Source: Alternaria dauci
Lineage: Eukaryota; Ascomycota; Dothideomycetes; Pleosporales; Pleosporaceae
Assembly (NCBI RefSeq): GCF_042100115.1
Contig: NC_091272.1
Location: 5,580,001-5,644,000, forward strand
Length of the DNA stretch: 64,000 bases
Direction of reading: 5' to 3'
This document shows positions 36,813 to 48,527 of this stretch, piece after piece. The notes under the pieces were generated by a model, which worked only from the letters and a program-made list of their open reading frames with translations, made no database searches and had not been told where the DNA came from. A program made the translations under genes and the position numbers. Each line of letters starts with the position of its first letter. Position 1 is the stretch's first letter.

Positions 36813-38299
36813 CTACTCGGCGACCCAAACAGCAGCCATACCCATACCCGTACCAATGCACATGCTCGTAACACCAATGCTCTGCTTCGTCCTCTTCAGC
36901 TCCGTCAGCAGCGTAGCAACCTGCCTCGCACCGGTAACACCCAGTGGGTGTCCAAACGCAATCGCACCACCCTTGGGGTTCACCTTCTTCTGGTCCAAGC
37001 CAAGCTCGTTGATGCAGTAGAGACACTGACTCGCAAACGCCTCGTTAATCTCAAAGATATCCACATCCGACTTGTCGAGGCCAGTCTTCTCAAGGACAAC
37101 AGGGATAGCAGCAGCAGGGCCCACGCCCATGAGAAGAGGCGGGACACCGACGATGGAGGCCTGGACAAACTTTCCGAGGATGGTCTGGCCGAGGCGCTGT
37201 GCTGTGCTGCGCTTCATGAGGAGGACGGCAGCAGCGCCGTCAGAAACTTGCGAGGCGTTGCCAGCGTGGATGGAACCATCCTTTGCAAACGCGGGACGGA
37301 TCTTGCTCAGGGATTCCGCAGTCACGCCCTCCCTGACGCCGTCGTCCTTGGACACGGTAATAGTCTCTTCCTGCTTAGTCTTGGGGTTCGTCCACTTGAC
37401 CGTCAGCGGCGCAATCTCCTCATCAAAGAGCCCCTGTTGCTGTGCCCTGATCGCCTTCTGGAACGACGCCGCCGCGAATGCGTCTTGCGCGGTACGAGGA
37501 ATGCCCTTGTCCTTTGCCATCTGCTCTGAAAGTACACCCATGGGGACCTTGCAGTTTGCGGATTCCGTGTGAGATTCGAGGAGCTCCGAGAACTCGAAGA
37601 CGGCGCCGGAGCCGTACTGCGTGCTCATGCTCTCTGTGCCGGCGCCGATGCCAATCTCAATCATGCCGGACTTGATGGCGTTGGCAATGTCGACACAGGC
37701 TTGGAGACCGGACGAGCATTGTCGGTTCAAGCTCTTGGTGGCGCTTGTGGTAGGGAAGCCGGCGGCAAGGGCGGCGGCACGGTACTCGGTTGCACCGCCT
37801 CCTGGGGCGAGGACAGCGCCAACGGCAATGTCCTCGACGAGGTTGGGGTCGATGCCGGATTTCTCAATAAGGGCCTTGAAGGCGCCGTGGAGGAGGTCGG
37901 ATGCTTGTGTGTCCTTGAAGCCGCCCTTGCCGCCCTTGGTGAAGGCGGTACGGAGGGCGCAGGTTACGACAATCTATTGAGATGGTATTAGTACAGTGAT
38001 CTGGCAGAAACGAGCCCCGAGCCCTCATGTGTATAGACATCATGGGCTAATGCGGTAGGACAACGCCACTGTCGCATCGCTCGAAGATGGGATGTGCAAC
38101 TCACGTCGTCAGGCTTCTTCTCCAACAGGCTCTGCTTTCCCTTGGGGCTCTGAGCTCCGCTTCCACCGGTAAGATGGCCCTCGACCTGCGTAAGGCGCTC
38201 CTGGACTTTATCAACCGTCAGCAATCTCGTCCATCACTCGTTATCCTCACTGCCCATGCTCTGCCTTAACATACCTTTGTTGGGTGCTTGATTGGCCAT
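36813..38299 (-). CDS. POT1: Peroxisomal 3-ketoacyl-CoA thiolase
   Basis: Catalyses the last step of fatty-acid beta-oxidation, cleaving 3-ketoacyl-CoA to acetyl-CoA and a shortened acyl-CoA. Exons 38299-38275, 38205-38105 and 37973-36813 give 428 residues. The nucleophile Cys lies in [10 protein letters not shown]. The other catalytic residues are in [20 protein letters not shown] and CIGTGMG. The rebuilt N-terminus contains RLTQVEGHL (about residues 12-20), a perfect fit to the PTS2 pattern R-L-x5-H-L, so import through Pex7 is expected. Exon 1 is only 25 bp. Intron 2 (131 bp) has a TACTAAT branch point. Starting at the internal Met at 37730 would remove the targeting signal and the first part of the fold. 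Confidence 0.95.
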
Positions 38300-38879
38300 T
38301 TTGAATAGTAATGTGAATAACAAAAGCTGTGTAGAGGAAGAGCTAGAGAAGGGGGGATTTGGGGTGAAGTATATGGCGGAACAGACCCTACTACTCGGTC
38401 GCGGCAAACCGTAAACGTTAGGTCATTCGCATGCGAAATCGCCGAGGTACGTCGCGCATGCGGTTAGCTCGACTGTGGGGCGCGTCAGCCGTTCCGGGGG
38501 GGGGGCAGCTAGCTTTCACATGCTCAGCAACGCGGGCCAGCTGGGGTTTCTGGGGGCGCTTCACATGCCACTCTACGCAGTCTGGAGACGTTTTCCTGAT
38601 CATGTGCTGCTTGCGGACCTGACCGCTGAGTTGCTGATGCTGACCGAAGGCGTTATGTCGCATGAACTTGGTGGACGTGCACGCATCCGAGGTGAAGAAG
38701 ATGGTATTGCGACCGTCCAAAACTCGGACAAATCGACTGTAGTGATATTTCTCAGCAAGCCAACCAGGCGCAATAGTGAGCTAATGTGATAACACATCTA
38801 CAGCCGTACAAAGCCGACTACCCCGGAACGCCCCGCTCAAACACATCCCATCTAATCATGAAAAAAAAGATTCCTCGGC
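38300..38879. other. Intergenic, thiolase promoter and WBP2-like 3' flank
   Basis: A 580 bp stretch between two minus-strand genes. It contains a run of ten G near 38500. No gene is supported. Confidence 0.5.
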
Positions 38880-39976
38880 TCACCGCCTCGCCTCCTCATC
38901 CTGCCAGGGATTATTCATCACCTGCCTCTCCAGTTCATCTGCAATACTGCCCCTCTGAACCTCCTCATATCCTGGCGGTGGATCTGACGGAGGCTCGAAG
39001 CGCTCCTGTTGGGTTTGCGGGCTCGACAACGGACTCGATGTTTGTGGACTTGATGGCGTGGGTGCCACAATCACAGGGCCGCCAGTACCAACAGCAGAGC
39101 CGTCCATTGGCGGGCTCAGAGGAGGTTCTGGAACCCGGGCGTGTTGTCTGCTCTCCTCGTACGCAGGTAGGTCTTCCAGATGTACGTTGTTCATGTCAAC
39201 GCCGCCGACGCTTCTGGTTCCATCATCCATGCCGCCACCGCTCTCCCGCGCCACCTCGACAGCCTGCCGTAACCGCTCCTTTAGCCGCTCGAATATGCTC
39301 GCAAAGTCGAATGCGCCGCCTTCCTTGAACTCCATGACGAGGTCTAGCTCGGTGTGCTGTGGTGGTATGCCGCCGCCTTGGACGGGCTGGATGATGGCTT
39401 CCCATTTGTTTGCGCCGAACCAGGGTGCTGTTACGCGGGAATCTGTGACGTTGAGGATGGGTACGGCGAAGGACTGGAACTGTGGCGTCGGGGCGACGGG
39501 GAGGTAGATCATCTAAGGGGAAGGTTAGCCCGCGAGGTCCACTGAACGTCGAAGTTGTATGCATACCCGTCGGTTTGTGAGGTAGACAACGCCCGACTTG
39601 CATTGCTGCGAGTACGACTCGCTGGGGTGGTGCCGTTGGCTAGTCTGCAGCGAGAGAGTGGTTCGAGGAGGAGACTGGTAGAGTGTCTGTTCGCCAGGCA
39701 GAGGTGTGTACCCGCCATTCTCAGCGAGCATGACCCAACTAGCTTTGCGGTTAGACTTTATCTTTTTCATCTTGTCTGTCTTGAATCCCATCGTGCTATG
39801 CTGAAATGAATGCTGCCTCAAAAGTACATCTAATAGCTACATGCATAATGCGCGGGGTAGTAGAGGGGCAACACGGAGCGCAGCAAGCAAACACAACCAG
39901 GCCAGGACAGAGAGGGGGGATAGACGGGAAAGTAAGGGAGAAAGGAGGAAGAGAAAGATACTAACTTGACAGACAT
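38880..39976 (-). CDS. WBP2-like GRAM-domain protein
   Basis: A relative of WW-domain-binding protein 2. Exons 39976-39966, 39738-39567 and 39512-38880 give 271 residues. Exon 1 carries only 11 coding bases; joining it to exon 2 over a 227 bp intron gives MSVNWVMLAENGGYTPLP, matching the start of fungal homologs. The GRAM domain covers about 15-130: LYQSPPRTTLSLQT, GVVYLTNRRMIYLP, PQFQSFAVPI and PWFGANKWEAIIQPV. The tail is Pro-rich and holds DPPPGYEEV (a PPxY motif) and LPAYEE (an LPxY motif), the docking sites expected for WW-domain proteins such as Rsp5-type ubiquitin ligases. An ATG at 39788 within the intron would give a less likely lysine-rich start. Confidence 0.86.
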
Positions 39977-40783
39977 GGTTGAAACCGCCTTGCAGCAAAC
40001 TTGTTCACGGATAAAGCGTGAATAGTTCGCCCACCAAAAGTGTCTCAATGCAAGCCAACCTTCCTTGTAGGAATGGCGCCAAGTGTGCCTTGCGTAGGAA
40101 AGTGGTGCCCGCCTGGACAACTTATCGGCCCGACCACCGCTGCCTATCAGATGCCGTGTTGCGGTTCCCGCGCAAATGCGAGTGATCAGTCTAGCGCGGT
40201 GCGTGGGGACGAAACGGTGGGGTTACCAAGGTTTCGAAGTTGTGTGCTGGCGGCGAGCGCGGTTGTCGCGAGTGAACAAGAAGCGTACTGTAGGTATGTT
40301 GGGGACGGGGGTTTGTGAACAAGAGAAGGGACGACGCAGAATGCAAATGTGTGTGTTGCTCTGTAAATGGGTATGCAGCTCGGGTGCGGTATTTACGTAT
40401 TCCGATGGGAGGCTGCAGGAGTGATGCCTATGGTGCCTATGTAATGCAGCGCCGCTCTGCAGCTGGTGACGATCCCGTGAGACAAGCTTGCGTCACTTGC
40501 TCTTTGTGGCACTTTCCAAGACTTCCAGGCCTTGGGCATGGCAGTCATCGGGCGAGATTAGGCGGAACACGACGCGTCGTGATCGAACAAACAATGCATA
40601 CGTTGTGAAATGTCGTTTACTCTTGAGTGATATGTTTCATTCATAGCCGTAGCCCGTGCTGATCAAACGCCATTACCCGCCTGCCGCTAATGCTAATAAT
40701 GAATCAATAGACCCATACGTAATGACTCGGAGTACATGATCGCTCAATGCTGGAGACAAAATAACATAGTAATACAAAAACAT
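39977..40783. other. Intergenic, WBP2-like promoter
   Basis: An 807 bp stretch between two minus-strand genes. Only short open frames without domains are seen. Confidence 0.5.
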
Positions 40784-43074
40784 TCAAGGCTCCTCCCTCT
40801 CCGTCACCGTCCATCGCCTCTTAGGCCCTTGACGGTGTTCGTACACATCATCCAACTTTGGCGGTCCCCAAAGCCCAGTATTACTCTTCGGGGCTGCTTT
40901 CGCGCCCCAAAGGCCACCAGACGCCGCCGGAGCGGTCGGTTTGCGAACCTGGGCACTGACTAGAGGAGTGGATTTATCGCTGACCTCTCTTTCTTCTTTC
41001 GAGTCCAGTCTCGTCAGGCGGTTGCTTGTGTCGGATGCACCGTCCATCTGTGCGATCGAGTTGCTCTTGGATTTAGATGCAGTCGGGGTATTGGGGGCGG
41101 CCTTTGGTTGAGGATGCGGGTTTGAGAAGTTGAGGACCATGTCCGCTTCGGTGGCGGGTGTGCTTGTCCCTGAGCCTGACCACAGTCCGCCTGCTGGAGA
41201 TGCACTCCCGCTTGTCACACTTTGCATGAACCTGGAATTCGATCCAGAGCTCAAAGTCCGCCGCATGCTTCCCAATGAGCTCAGACTGCTTCTGTATGGG
41301 TCCCCGAGCAGGAATGGCGAGTCAAGTGGACTGCTCGTCGTCGAAGATCCCGTAAATCTTCGCCGCGACTCCAGCGATGGGCTTGCTGAGTTGGCCGAGG
41401 ATTGTGTCTGCCTCTGTGCAGATGGCGGCTTCGAAGGGTCGACACCAGGCCGCAGATGATCGACTGAAGCGGAGAGCTTCATGTCGTAGGTATCTGACAT
41501 GCCGGGATCCGCTACCGACAGTCTCCGCTGATGTATCGTCGCCGGCGCGGGTGTCTTTTTGGGCTCGTCCCTCCGAACGGCCATGGAGAGTGATGCTAGA
41601 CCAATGTCCATCAAGACGGGCTGGTTCGTTATGGCACCTAGCAGAGCATTGCACCCTGCTCCATGAGTTATGAGAATCAACACCAGCTCTTCCTCCTCTT
41701 CGGCGGTTGGATCGTCGCTAAAGTTTGGAAAGGGCTCTGATTTCGAGTGCGATACGGGCGATGGTGTCAGGCGCAAGGGTTCCTTGAACATGAAGCCAGG
41801 AAATTGGTCCTTTGGAGGCGCCGTGCCGTGTGCTCTGTACCACTCCATCATGCCCGCGAGGCCTCTCCGAAAGCGCTTGTGCATTGTGCTCCATTCATCG
41901 CCGTACTCGCCGCCATCGCCCCAGTTCTGTGGTGGACGCATGCTGTCCCATTGGAAGTCTACTTTGACGCAGGCTTCCTGGGCATGCGCGACGTAGCCTC
42001 GCGGTATCGGGTCGGCCGGAGAGACGGAGTAGGAGGGGTGCGGCGGGTGGTAAACGCGATTGGGTACAGCGGTAGGCTTTGGTGTTTGCATAGGCATTGC
42101 CAGTGGTGCTGTCGCTTCCTTGGACGGCGTTCTTTCGAGACCCAGCGGGCCAGCGTAGCTGCTTGAGCGCTCACGCAGCGGCGCAAACTGCGCCAGACTG
42201 CCCATGGCTGTACCAGCGGTGGGTGTGCTCGTCCCAGACGCCTTGCTGCCCATCCAGCCGCCCGGAAAGTTGCCCTTGATAGTGTTTGGGTTTGGCTGTT
42301 CTTGAATGTAGTCACCTCTCCGCAGCAGATCTGCTTTGGCGCCGGCCACCATCATGGTCGAGTTTGGCGGCGGTGTGATGTCGGCGTAGTATTCGGGGGA
42401 CAGCCATTCGCCCAGGAAGGCATCGATGCGCAGCAATATCCTCTCGGGGCCTGTGTGGGGTCGCGCTGATATCTCGAGATTGGGGTCGGCAAGCGGTTCA
42501 AAGGTGTGGGGCTGCGACGAGGTCGCTTTGGTGCGCGGCGCCTTCTTCGCAGACGGTGCCAGTGAGCCGCTGTTGTCTTTGGAGGGAGGCGTAGGCGTGC
42601 CCAGTTGCGGCGTGGTCGGCGGACGGTGTTGCGAGATGCCCGCTGCCACTGCTATGCTCGTCTGGACGCATCGTAGGAACGGGCTCGAGTGAATGATAAT
42701 CTTGCGCTTCTTCTTGGGCCGGCGCAGGCCATCGTCTGCCTGGGTCTTGCCCTCTTTCGAGATGCTCAGCTTGCCCAGGTCGAGATGTGCGGGGTCGTTG
42801 CTCGTCGCATTCTTCGCATCCTCTGCCTGCTGCACGTCTCGCTCGTGCAGCAGTGCGGCTATGCGCTGGCCGAGTGCCTTTGCCTGCGACCACCCGCCAT
42901 AGGTGAGGGGCGGGTCGTAGGGCGTGGGGGAGGAGAGGTGCCAGGATTTGTCGGCGGCATCGAGACGGGCGCCATGTCTGCACACGAGGTTAGCGAATTG
43001 GGCGGAATGTGGAGCCGTGAAGGGTAGGTGAGACGGTACCTGGCGACGACTACGACTGCAGGACCCTTTGCCAT
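40784..43074 (-). CDS. Histidine phosphatase superfamily protein (PGAM-like)
   Basis: Exons 43074-43040 and 42977-40784 give 742 residues. Exon 1 codes MAKGPAVVVVA and its join restores the catalytic R-H-G triplet at residues 12-14. Later fold elements are LTYGGWSQAKALGQRI (about 40), the basic SSPFLRCVQTSIAVAAG (about 112-128), and the second catalytic His in LVLILITHGAGCNALLGAI (about residue 395). The first half of the fold and the second are separated by about 270 residues, mostly Pro/Ser/Thr-rich, and a Ser-rich tail of about 320 residues follows. Such proteins include fungal Tfc7- and UBASH3-like phosphatases; the substrate cannot be read here. Confidence 0.87.
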
Positions 43075-43549
43075 GCCCCGCTAAAGATGGCTCGCCTCGT
43101 TGCGTGCAGGTGTCTGCGAGCCTGTGCGACTGTGGCAGATGCGATGCGCCTGCAATACAAAGAAGCAAACTGGTGGGCTCCGTATGCGAGGAATTGCGAG
43201 GGCGTGAAAAAGAAAAGCCAAGGGGGCGGCAAAGCTGCAAGTCGTCAAGTGATTGCCGCAGACGCTCCAGGGTAGGTAACTGTAAGTTTGCGCAACGCTA
43301 TGACACCATCGTCCCTCTCGCAAACACAGCTGGAGCGAGCATGCCACCCTGGCCTCTCCCCCAAAGACAGCTGGCGCGAGCATTCGGCCGTCTGCAGGTT
43401 GCACCGCTCCGCTCCGCCCCGTCGCAGTCGTGTTTACAAAATACAAACAAACTTTGTCGCGCGCCCGTGCATGCATATGTCATCTCGTCGTCCGCCGGCG
43501 GAGTTAAGCCGCCGGTATGCCATGACTGGTCTGAATTGACTAAACACTC
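43075..43549. other. Intergenic, phosphatase promoter
   Basis: A 475 bp stretch between two minus-strand genes. A 164-codon plus-strand frame crosses it but has no domain and overlaps the ends of the neighbouring coding regions. Confidence 0.5.
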
Positions 43550-44480
43550 TTACTCGAGATAATCTCCGCCCGTCTCCTTGTGTATCACGTCAAACATCGG
43601 TTTCGCACTGAACCACCCAGCCAGCGGCGTCCCAACCGTCTTGTACGTGTAGGCCGCGTCCTCCTCGGCAATCTTCACAGTCGCCCCGCCTCGTCCCGCC
43701 ACCGCCGCGTCCGCCATGAGCTGCGCTTGGCAGCACTTCTCCATGCTCACGAACCAGAACACCGCCTCCTCTACGCTACCGCCTACCGTCAACAGCCCGT
43801 GGTTCTGAAGCAGCGCCGCCTTTTTGCTGCCCAGGCACTTTGCAATGTTCTTGCCCTCCTCCGCGGCTAGGACCACGCCGTTGAACGACTCGTATATAAC
43901 GTGGTCGTTGTGGAACGCGCACGAGTCCTGTGTGATGGTGTCGAGTTTGCGGCCTAGTGCGCAGAATGTGCGTCCGTAGATGGAGTGCGAGTGTGCTGCC
44001 GCGACGACATCGGGGCGTGCCTCGTGGACAGCATGGTGTATCATGTACGCTGCCGTGTTCAGCAGTCGGCACTCGCCGCCGTCGATGACTTCGCCCTTTG
44101 CATTCACGAGGATGAGGTCGGAAGACTTCATCAAGCTGAAAGCAATTCCGAATGGGTTGACCCAGAATGTTGTCGGGTCCACGGGGTCCTACATCGTGTC
44201 AGTATCGTGCATGCTTGTTGTACGCTCCACTCACCCTCAGTGTGATGTGACCAGCCACACCTTCATCAAAGCCATATTTGCCAAAGATGCGAAAGGCAGC
44301 AGCAAGTCGGCCCTTTAGGTATGCGCGCTCCTTGTAGGGATCGTCAAACTTTGGCAGTTTGGGAAATTTCAACATCTCCATCTTCCCATCTCTCTGGTTC
44401 AGGCCAGGTTCATTCGGGGCGACTGTGTTGAGCCTGGTCTCGTCGCCTGCCTGAGGCTCGGTTGCCGACGGAGGAGACAT
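43550..44480 (-). CDS. Class II aldolase/adducin-domain protein
   Basis: Exons 44480-44235 and 44188-43550 give 294 residues. The domain runs from about 55 to 265: YLKGRLAAAFRIFGKYGFDEGVAGHITLR, DPVDPTTFWVNPFGIAFS rebuilt at the exon join, AAAHSHSIYGRTF with the paired metal-binding His, and KAALLQNHGLLTVG with the third His. Members are zinc-dependent aldolases or structural adducin relatives; fungal genes of this type are often annotated as putative aldolases without a tested substrate. The start at 44480 (MSPPSATEPQ) is preferred to the ATG at 44558, which adds a Cys- and Ser-containing lead unlike the family. Confidence 0.9.
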
Positions 44481-47400
44481 GGGTGTGATAGTTGGAATGT
44501 AAAGTCGACAACTGGTGGGGATCGTACAGTAGGAAGAGAGCATGTCCTCTGTAGTCACAACAAATGGGGGTCGCGATGCACGGACTGCCTAGGTATCTTC
44601 GTAAGAGGCGAGACAGACATTCCTCACCTCGGCTCTACCACATAACTCTATCTGTTCAGGATCACTATCGGAACCCGCCCGATTACCGCTATCTGGCGTT
44701 TACCACGTCAAAACAGATGCCGTGGTTGGTCAGGTTCTGATTACTCGATGCAGGTGCGGGGCATATGCGCGGGGTAAGCGCTGGATATCGCTCTCCGACA
44801 TGGGTATATCTTATCTGCAGAACGTCAAAGTTGGGGTTCGTCCTTTGCAATGATAATGAAAAGACACTGCTGATGCTTGAGGTCAGAACGACGGGCATCT
44901 AGTTCTCTGCAATGCTGATAATCAGCGCATGTCCTGCACCTTTGACCTACCAGCTTCAGTACCAAGACTGCCCTGCATCCTGTCGTGCAGCTGGAGGATG
45001 ACTATACAGTATACTCAGGGCGTAATGTAACCCACTTCTGCCACCACAGGGCATATATCAGTTCATGTGTTGAATTCAAGTCTAGTACAACTTGCTGCAA
45101 GTACTCTATCAGGCGGAGAGTTCGGGCGTTAATCTGCACCTCAGCACCTCAAGAGTCTCCTATTAAGATTTTCAGATTGGTAGAGCAGGTGAGTGTATAC
45201 CGAGGATTCGTTTCCTCTTATATATAGAGACTGGCCACCCATACCGATATCTACAGCCAATAGCGCTCTTGATCATTATGTATGTGTAACGGCATTTCGG
45301 TTCTGCGAGTTGTTCTTGAAAAGGACAAACAACAGTGTGTTTCATGCATACAGCCTGATCGGGATGGGCACGGTGAGACCGAGTCGTATTCAAAGCCGTG
45401 TTTGACATGCTGACATGCCGCTGTCCCATGGCGGCGCCACGAACGTTCGTTCAGCTGAAGGAAGGTTCCAAGGTTGCCTCGCTTGTGGCAACCAATGTAA
45501 AGTAAAAGTGTCCTGGTCAGCACGACCGAACCGGACAGGAGGTGAACCCCTCCATCTCTTGATGCATTGCAATTTCAAAACCAGAAAGAGGAAAACCAAT
45601 CAGCCCTGTCGCGCATGAGAGTGCGGCGAGCCCGATCAAGTGGGGGTCACGCAGTGTGACCAGGCGGGCTGCTCCACTAAATTCGATCGGCTGTCGGTTC
45701 GCAGTACCTGAGCAATGACTTCAGACGCCGGAAATATTCCCGTATCGGAAGCTGAGCCCCACGCTTTAGTAGGATGGCACTGGGTTCGATGAGCACTTGC
45801 GACATCTTGCGCGATTGAACGCTGTGCTCTCGTGAACTTCGAACGTGGTGGGTTTCTCGACCGCGCTGGAGAAGCAGTAACCAAGCTCCCTTCCAGTCTT
45901 ACCGGAGAGTTTCTGCAATCCGCTCGAGCGTTCGTGGGTAGCCGAGAAGTAGCGTGTATATGATCGGAAGAGTCGGAAGAAAGCATGCGCACATAGAGGA
46001 CTGTGCCGGATCATCCCCGGGTATTGTAACCTTTGTAAAGCCGCGTTGCGACGGTCGGTAACGCTCGGAGCTTTCTCCTGACCCTCAAGACTGATAGCTA
46101 TCCAATTGGAAGGGAAAGCTGACCACTGGTACCGGTTTTTTTTTTGTAGAATGTATAGTCTACCGCAAGACTGAACCAGCATTGCAACACAGGGACAGAG
46201 TGACATTTCGTATCGAGTTTCAGGAGTTCACCGATAGCCGATTGATGCGCCATCGCTGAAAGTAGCGCCGCATTGCTCGATAGTATTGGAATCCTGCATA
46301 CACTGCCTATGGAGTGTCAGCAGCGGGTAGTCGAATAGTGTCCAGACGATGACGCCTGGTGCGCATCATAGACAGTGGAGCCGCGCATCACCGCCGACAT
46401 TGCTAAAAACTTCCCAAGTTTGATTCGGTCTCCGCCAAGAGTACGCGATGTTGCGATGGCCTCGCACCTGCGTACTCATTCGCAGGGGTCGTCTAAGTTT
46501 GCCCAATGCTCGATACCCTACAGGGACGAAGATTCCTACCGTGGATCATTCATAAGATTTCTTTGAGAAGTAATCCTGGCTTTCGGCATGGAACAGCGAT
46601 TGGCTCTGCAGGTTCGTATCGCGACGAGCTGTCGCCCGGAATCCAGACAATGCGATTTCGACCCGGTCTGACGCACGGAACTCCCAACAAGGAATACTGC
46701 GAATAATAAAGTACCGAAAAGGTCATTGGTAAAATGCGCCATCGCCAGAAGTGACTAGAGGTGGAGATGCAGACAGCCTTGCAAGTGGAGATAGGTGGAG
46801 GTCGCGATCTGCGGCTAGAGTCCAAGCTCTCGCATGACGCAGCGTCAAGACGCGAAAAAGAACATGTCCGACGAAACAATTACGCAGGCATGCAGGAACG
46901 GAATCAAACGCCAGCCTGGAGCAGTTTGACAGCCTTTTTGTGTTTCTTTCTCATGTCGGAGTTTCTCTCATTTTGATCAAAATGTCCGTTCGGTGGTTTG
47001 GTGTCGTCTGGAGACGTGCCCAGGCATGCCGTCGCGGACCGATACGCGAGCTGTGCCGGTAAAGCCAACGTCGACAAGAAAGGCTAAAACAAAAACACCA
47101 GAAGCCAAAAACGTATCGACTGCTTCTCCCCGCGGCTGGAGAGTGGCTCTGCTGAGATGCCGGTTATCTCTTGCACCGATTTCCGGGCAGCCCGAGCGAT
47201 CGACGCGAATGGTGCAGGTGGGTCGTGTTGATCCCCTGCTCCCATCAGCTCTGCACACTGCCTTAGCGGGCCGCCCATCGATGATGCCAGAAGCAGATCC
47301 ATACCGAGGCTTGCAGATATCAGCGAGCAAGCAATATCAATGGACCGCTTAACCCCAAAGCGGGAGGACCGTTCCTCCGCCCGCATATCCACCTGGCCTC

Positions 47401-48527
47401 TTTGCGACGACTCAGCACTCATTGTGGACCTCTCAAGATTCACACTATAGGATTTCGGTCAACCCCGCCTCCATCCTAGACTCCTTCTACATTAGCGAGA
47501 CATCCCGTGCTATCTTCCAGACCTGCGGCAGATATGGTCGCCGACCACCAGCAGACGGAGCTAGCGAGCTATTGGCCTTCGCTTGTGGGCTATTGTGGCT
47601 TGCTTGGGAACGACATTACACTCGTCGGCGGTTCCTTTGATCGACGCCTCGTCAAGCATGCAAAGAGACGGCAACCTTGACGGGGGCGGAGACGGATATG
47701 GCGCTTTTTGCTGTTCGCCCAAAAGCAAGCATGCAAAACGAAACGCTAGACTCTTGATGTAGTCACTCCTGCAGAATACATATCGTGGACGTGGTACACA
47801 CTACCGCTCTACTGGAATCTTGTTCTCCGACAGTCTAGCACAGCCCCGAAGAGGTGCAGATCCCACTAAGTTGCAAAGAACGGGAATCTTGACCATCTAC
47901 CCAAAGGCTCTCGCAGCTTCGTTGGAAGCCATGATAGCCACATGCGGCCAATCTTGAACAAACAGCTCTTTCAGACCAGCCACAACGTACGAAGAGCAAT
48001 GGCTTTGCTGATAGGCCTCGGGAGTGGCCTTCACATCACCCAGCATATGGTCAAATCAAATCACCATTTCCCCACTCCGTCCAAGCCCTTAGCCGCATTG
48101 GCGTGTTGCAGCCGACTACGAGCAAGCGCAGCCTCCCCACGTACTCCATGTGGTGGAGCTCATACACCATGCTTGCGCGTCAATGCACTCACACATGCCA
48201 AAAACGACTTACCAGACGTGTCATGCTCGGCTACGATGCAGGATCGCCGACCTGCATCATCGACTGTAGGGTTGTCTTGAGCTGTAGACGAAACTCACCC
48301 CGGCTCAGCTGAGCTAGCTCATGCAGGTAGGAGCTGTTAACACACTCCGGGATACTCACCAGCTCACACTATGACGCCAAGCTGTTGATCTATACTATTG
48401 AGGTCCATATGCCCCGCTCGTGGTCTGTAGGATCCACCCCAACCGATCATAGCTCTACAAGGTATAACATTATATAGAGACGGCTCGTGTATTGTTCGGT
48501 ACATGTCCTTCATGTTCCTCCCGACCC
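44481..48527. other. 4 kb gene-poor region
   Basis: The longest stretch in the window without a gene I can support. Open frames reach 146 codons (minus strand, 45766-46206), but they overlap on both strands and show no motif, start context or splice chain. Base composition is not strongly AT-rich, so it does not look like a heavily RIP-mutated transposon. A T-run lies at 46137-46146. The STAND-gene promoter lies at the right end. Confidence 0.5.
48471..48478 (+). promoter_or_regulatory. Possible TATA box of the STAND gene
   Basis: TATATAGA lies 50-57 bp upstream of the reconstructed start codon at 48528. The short distance fits a compact promoter and supports placing the start at 48528. Confidence 0.45.
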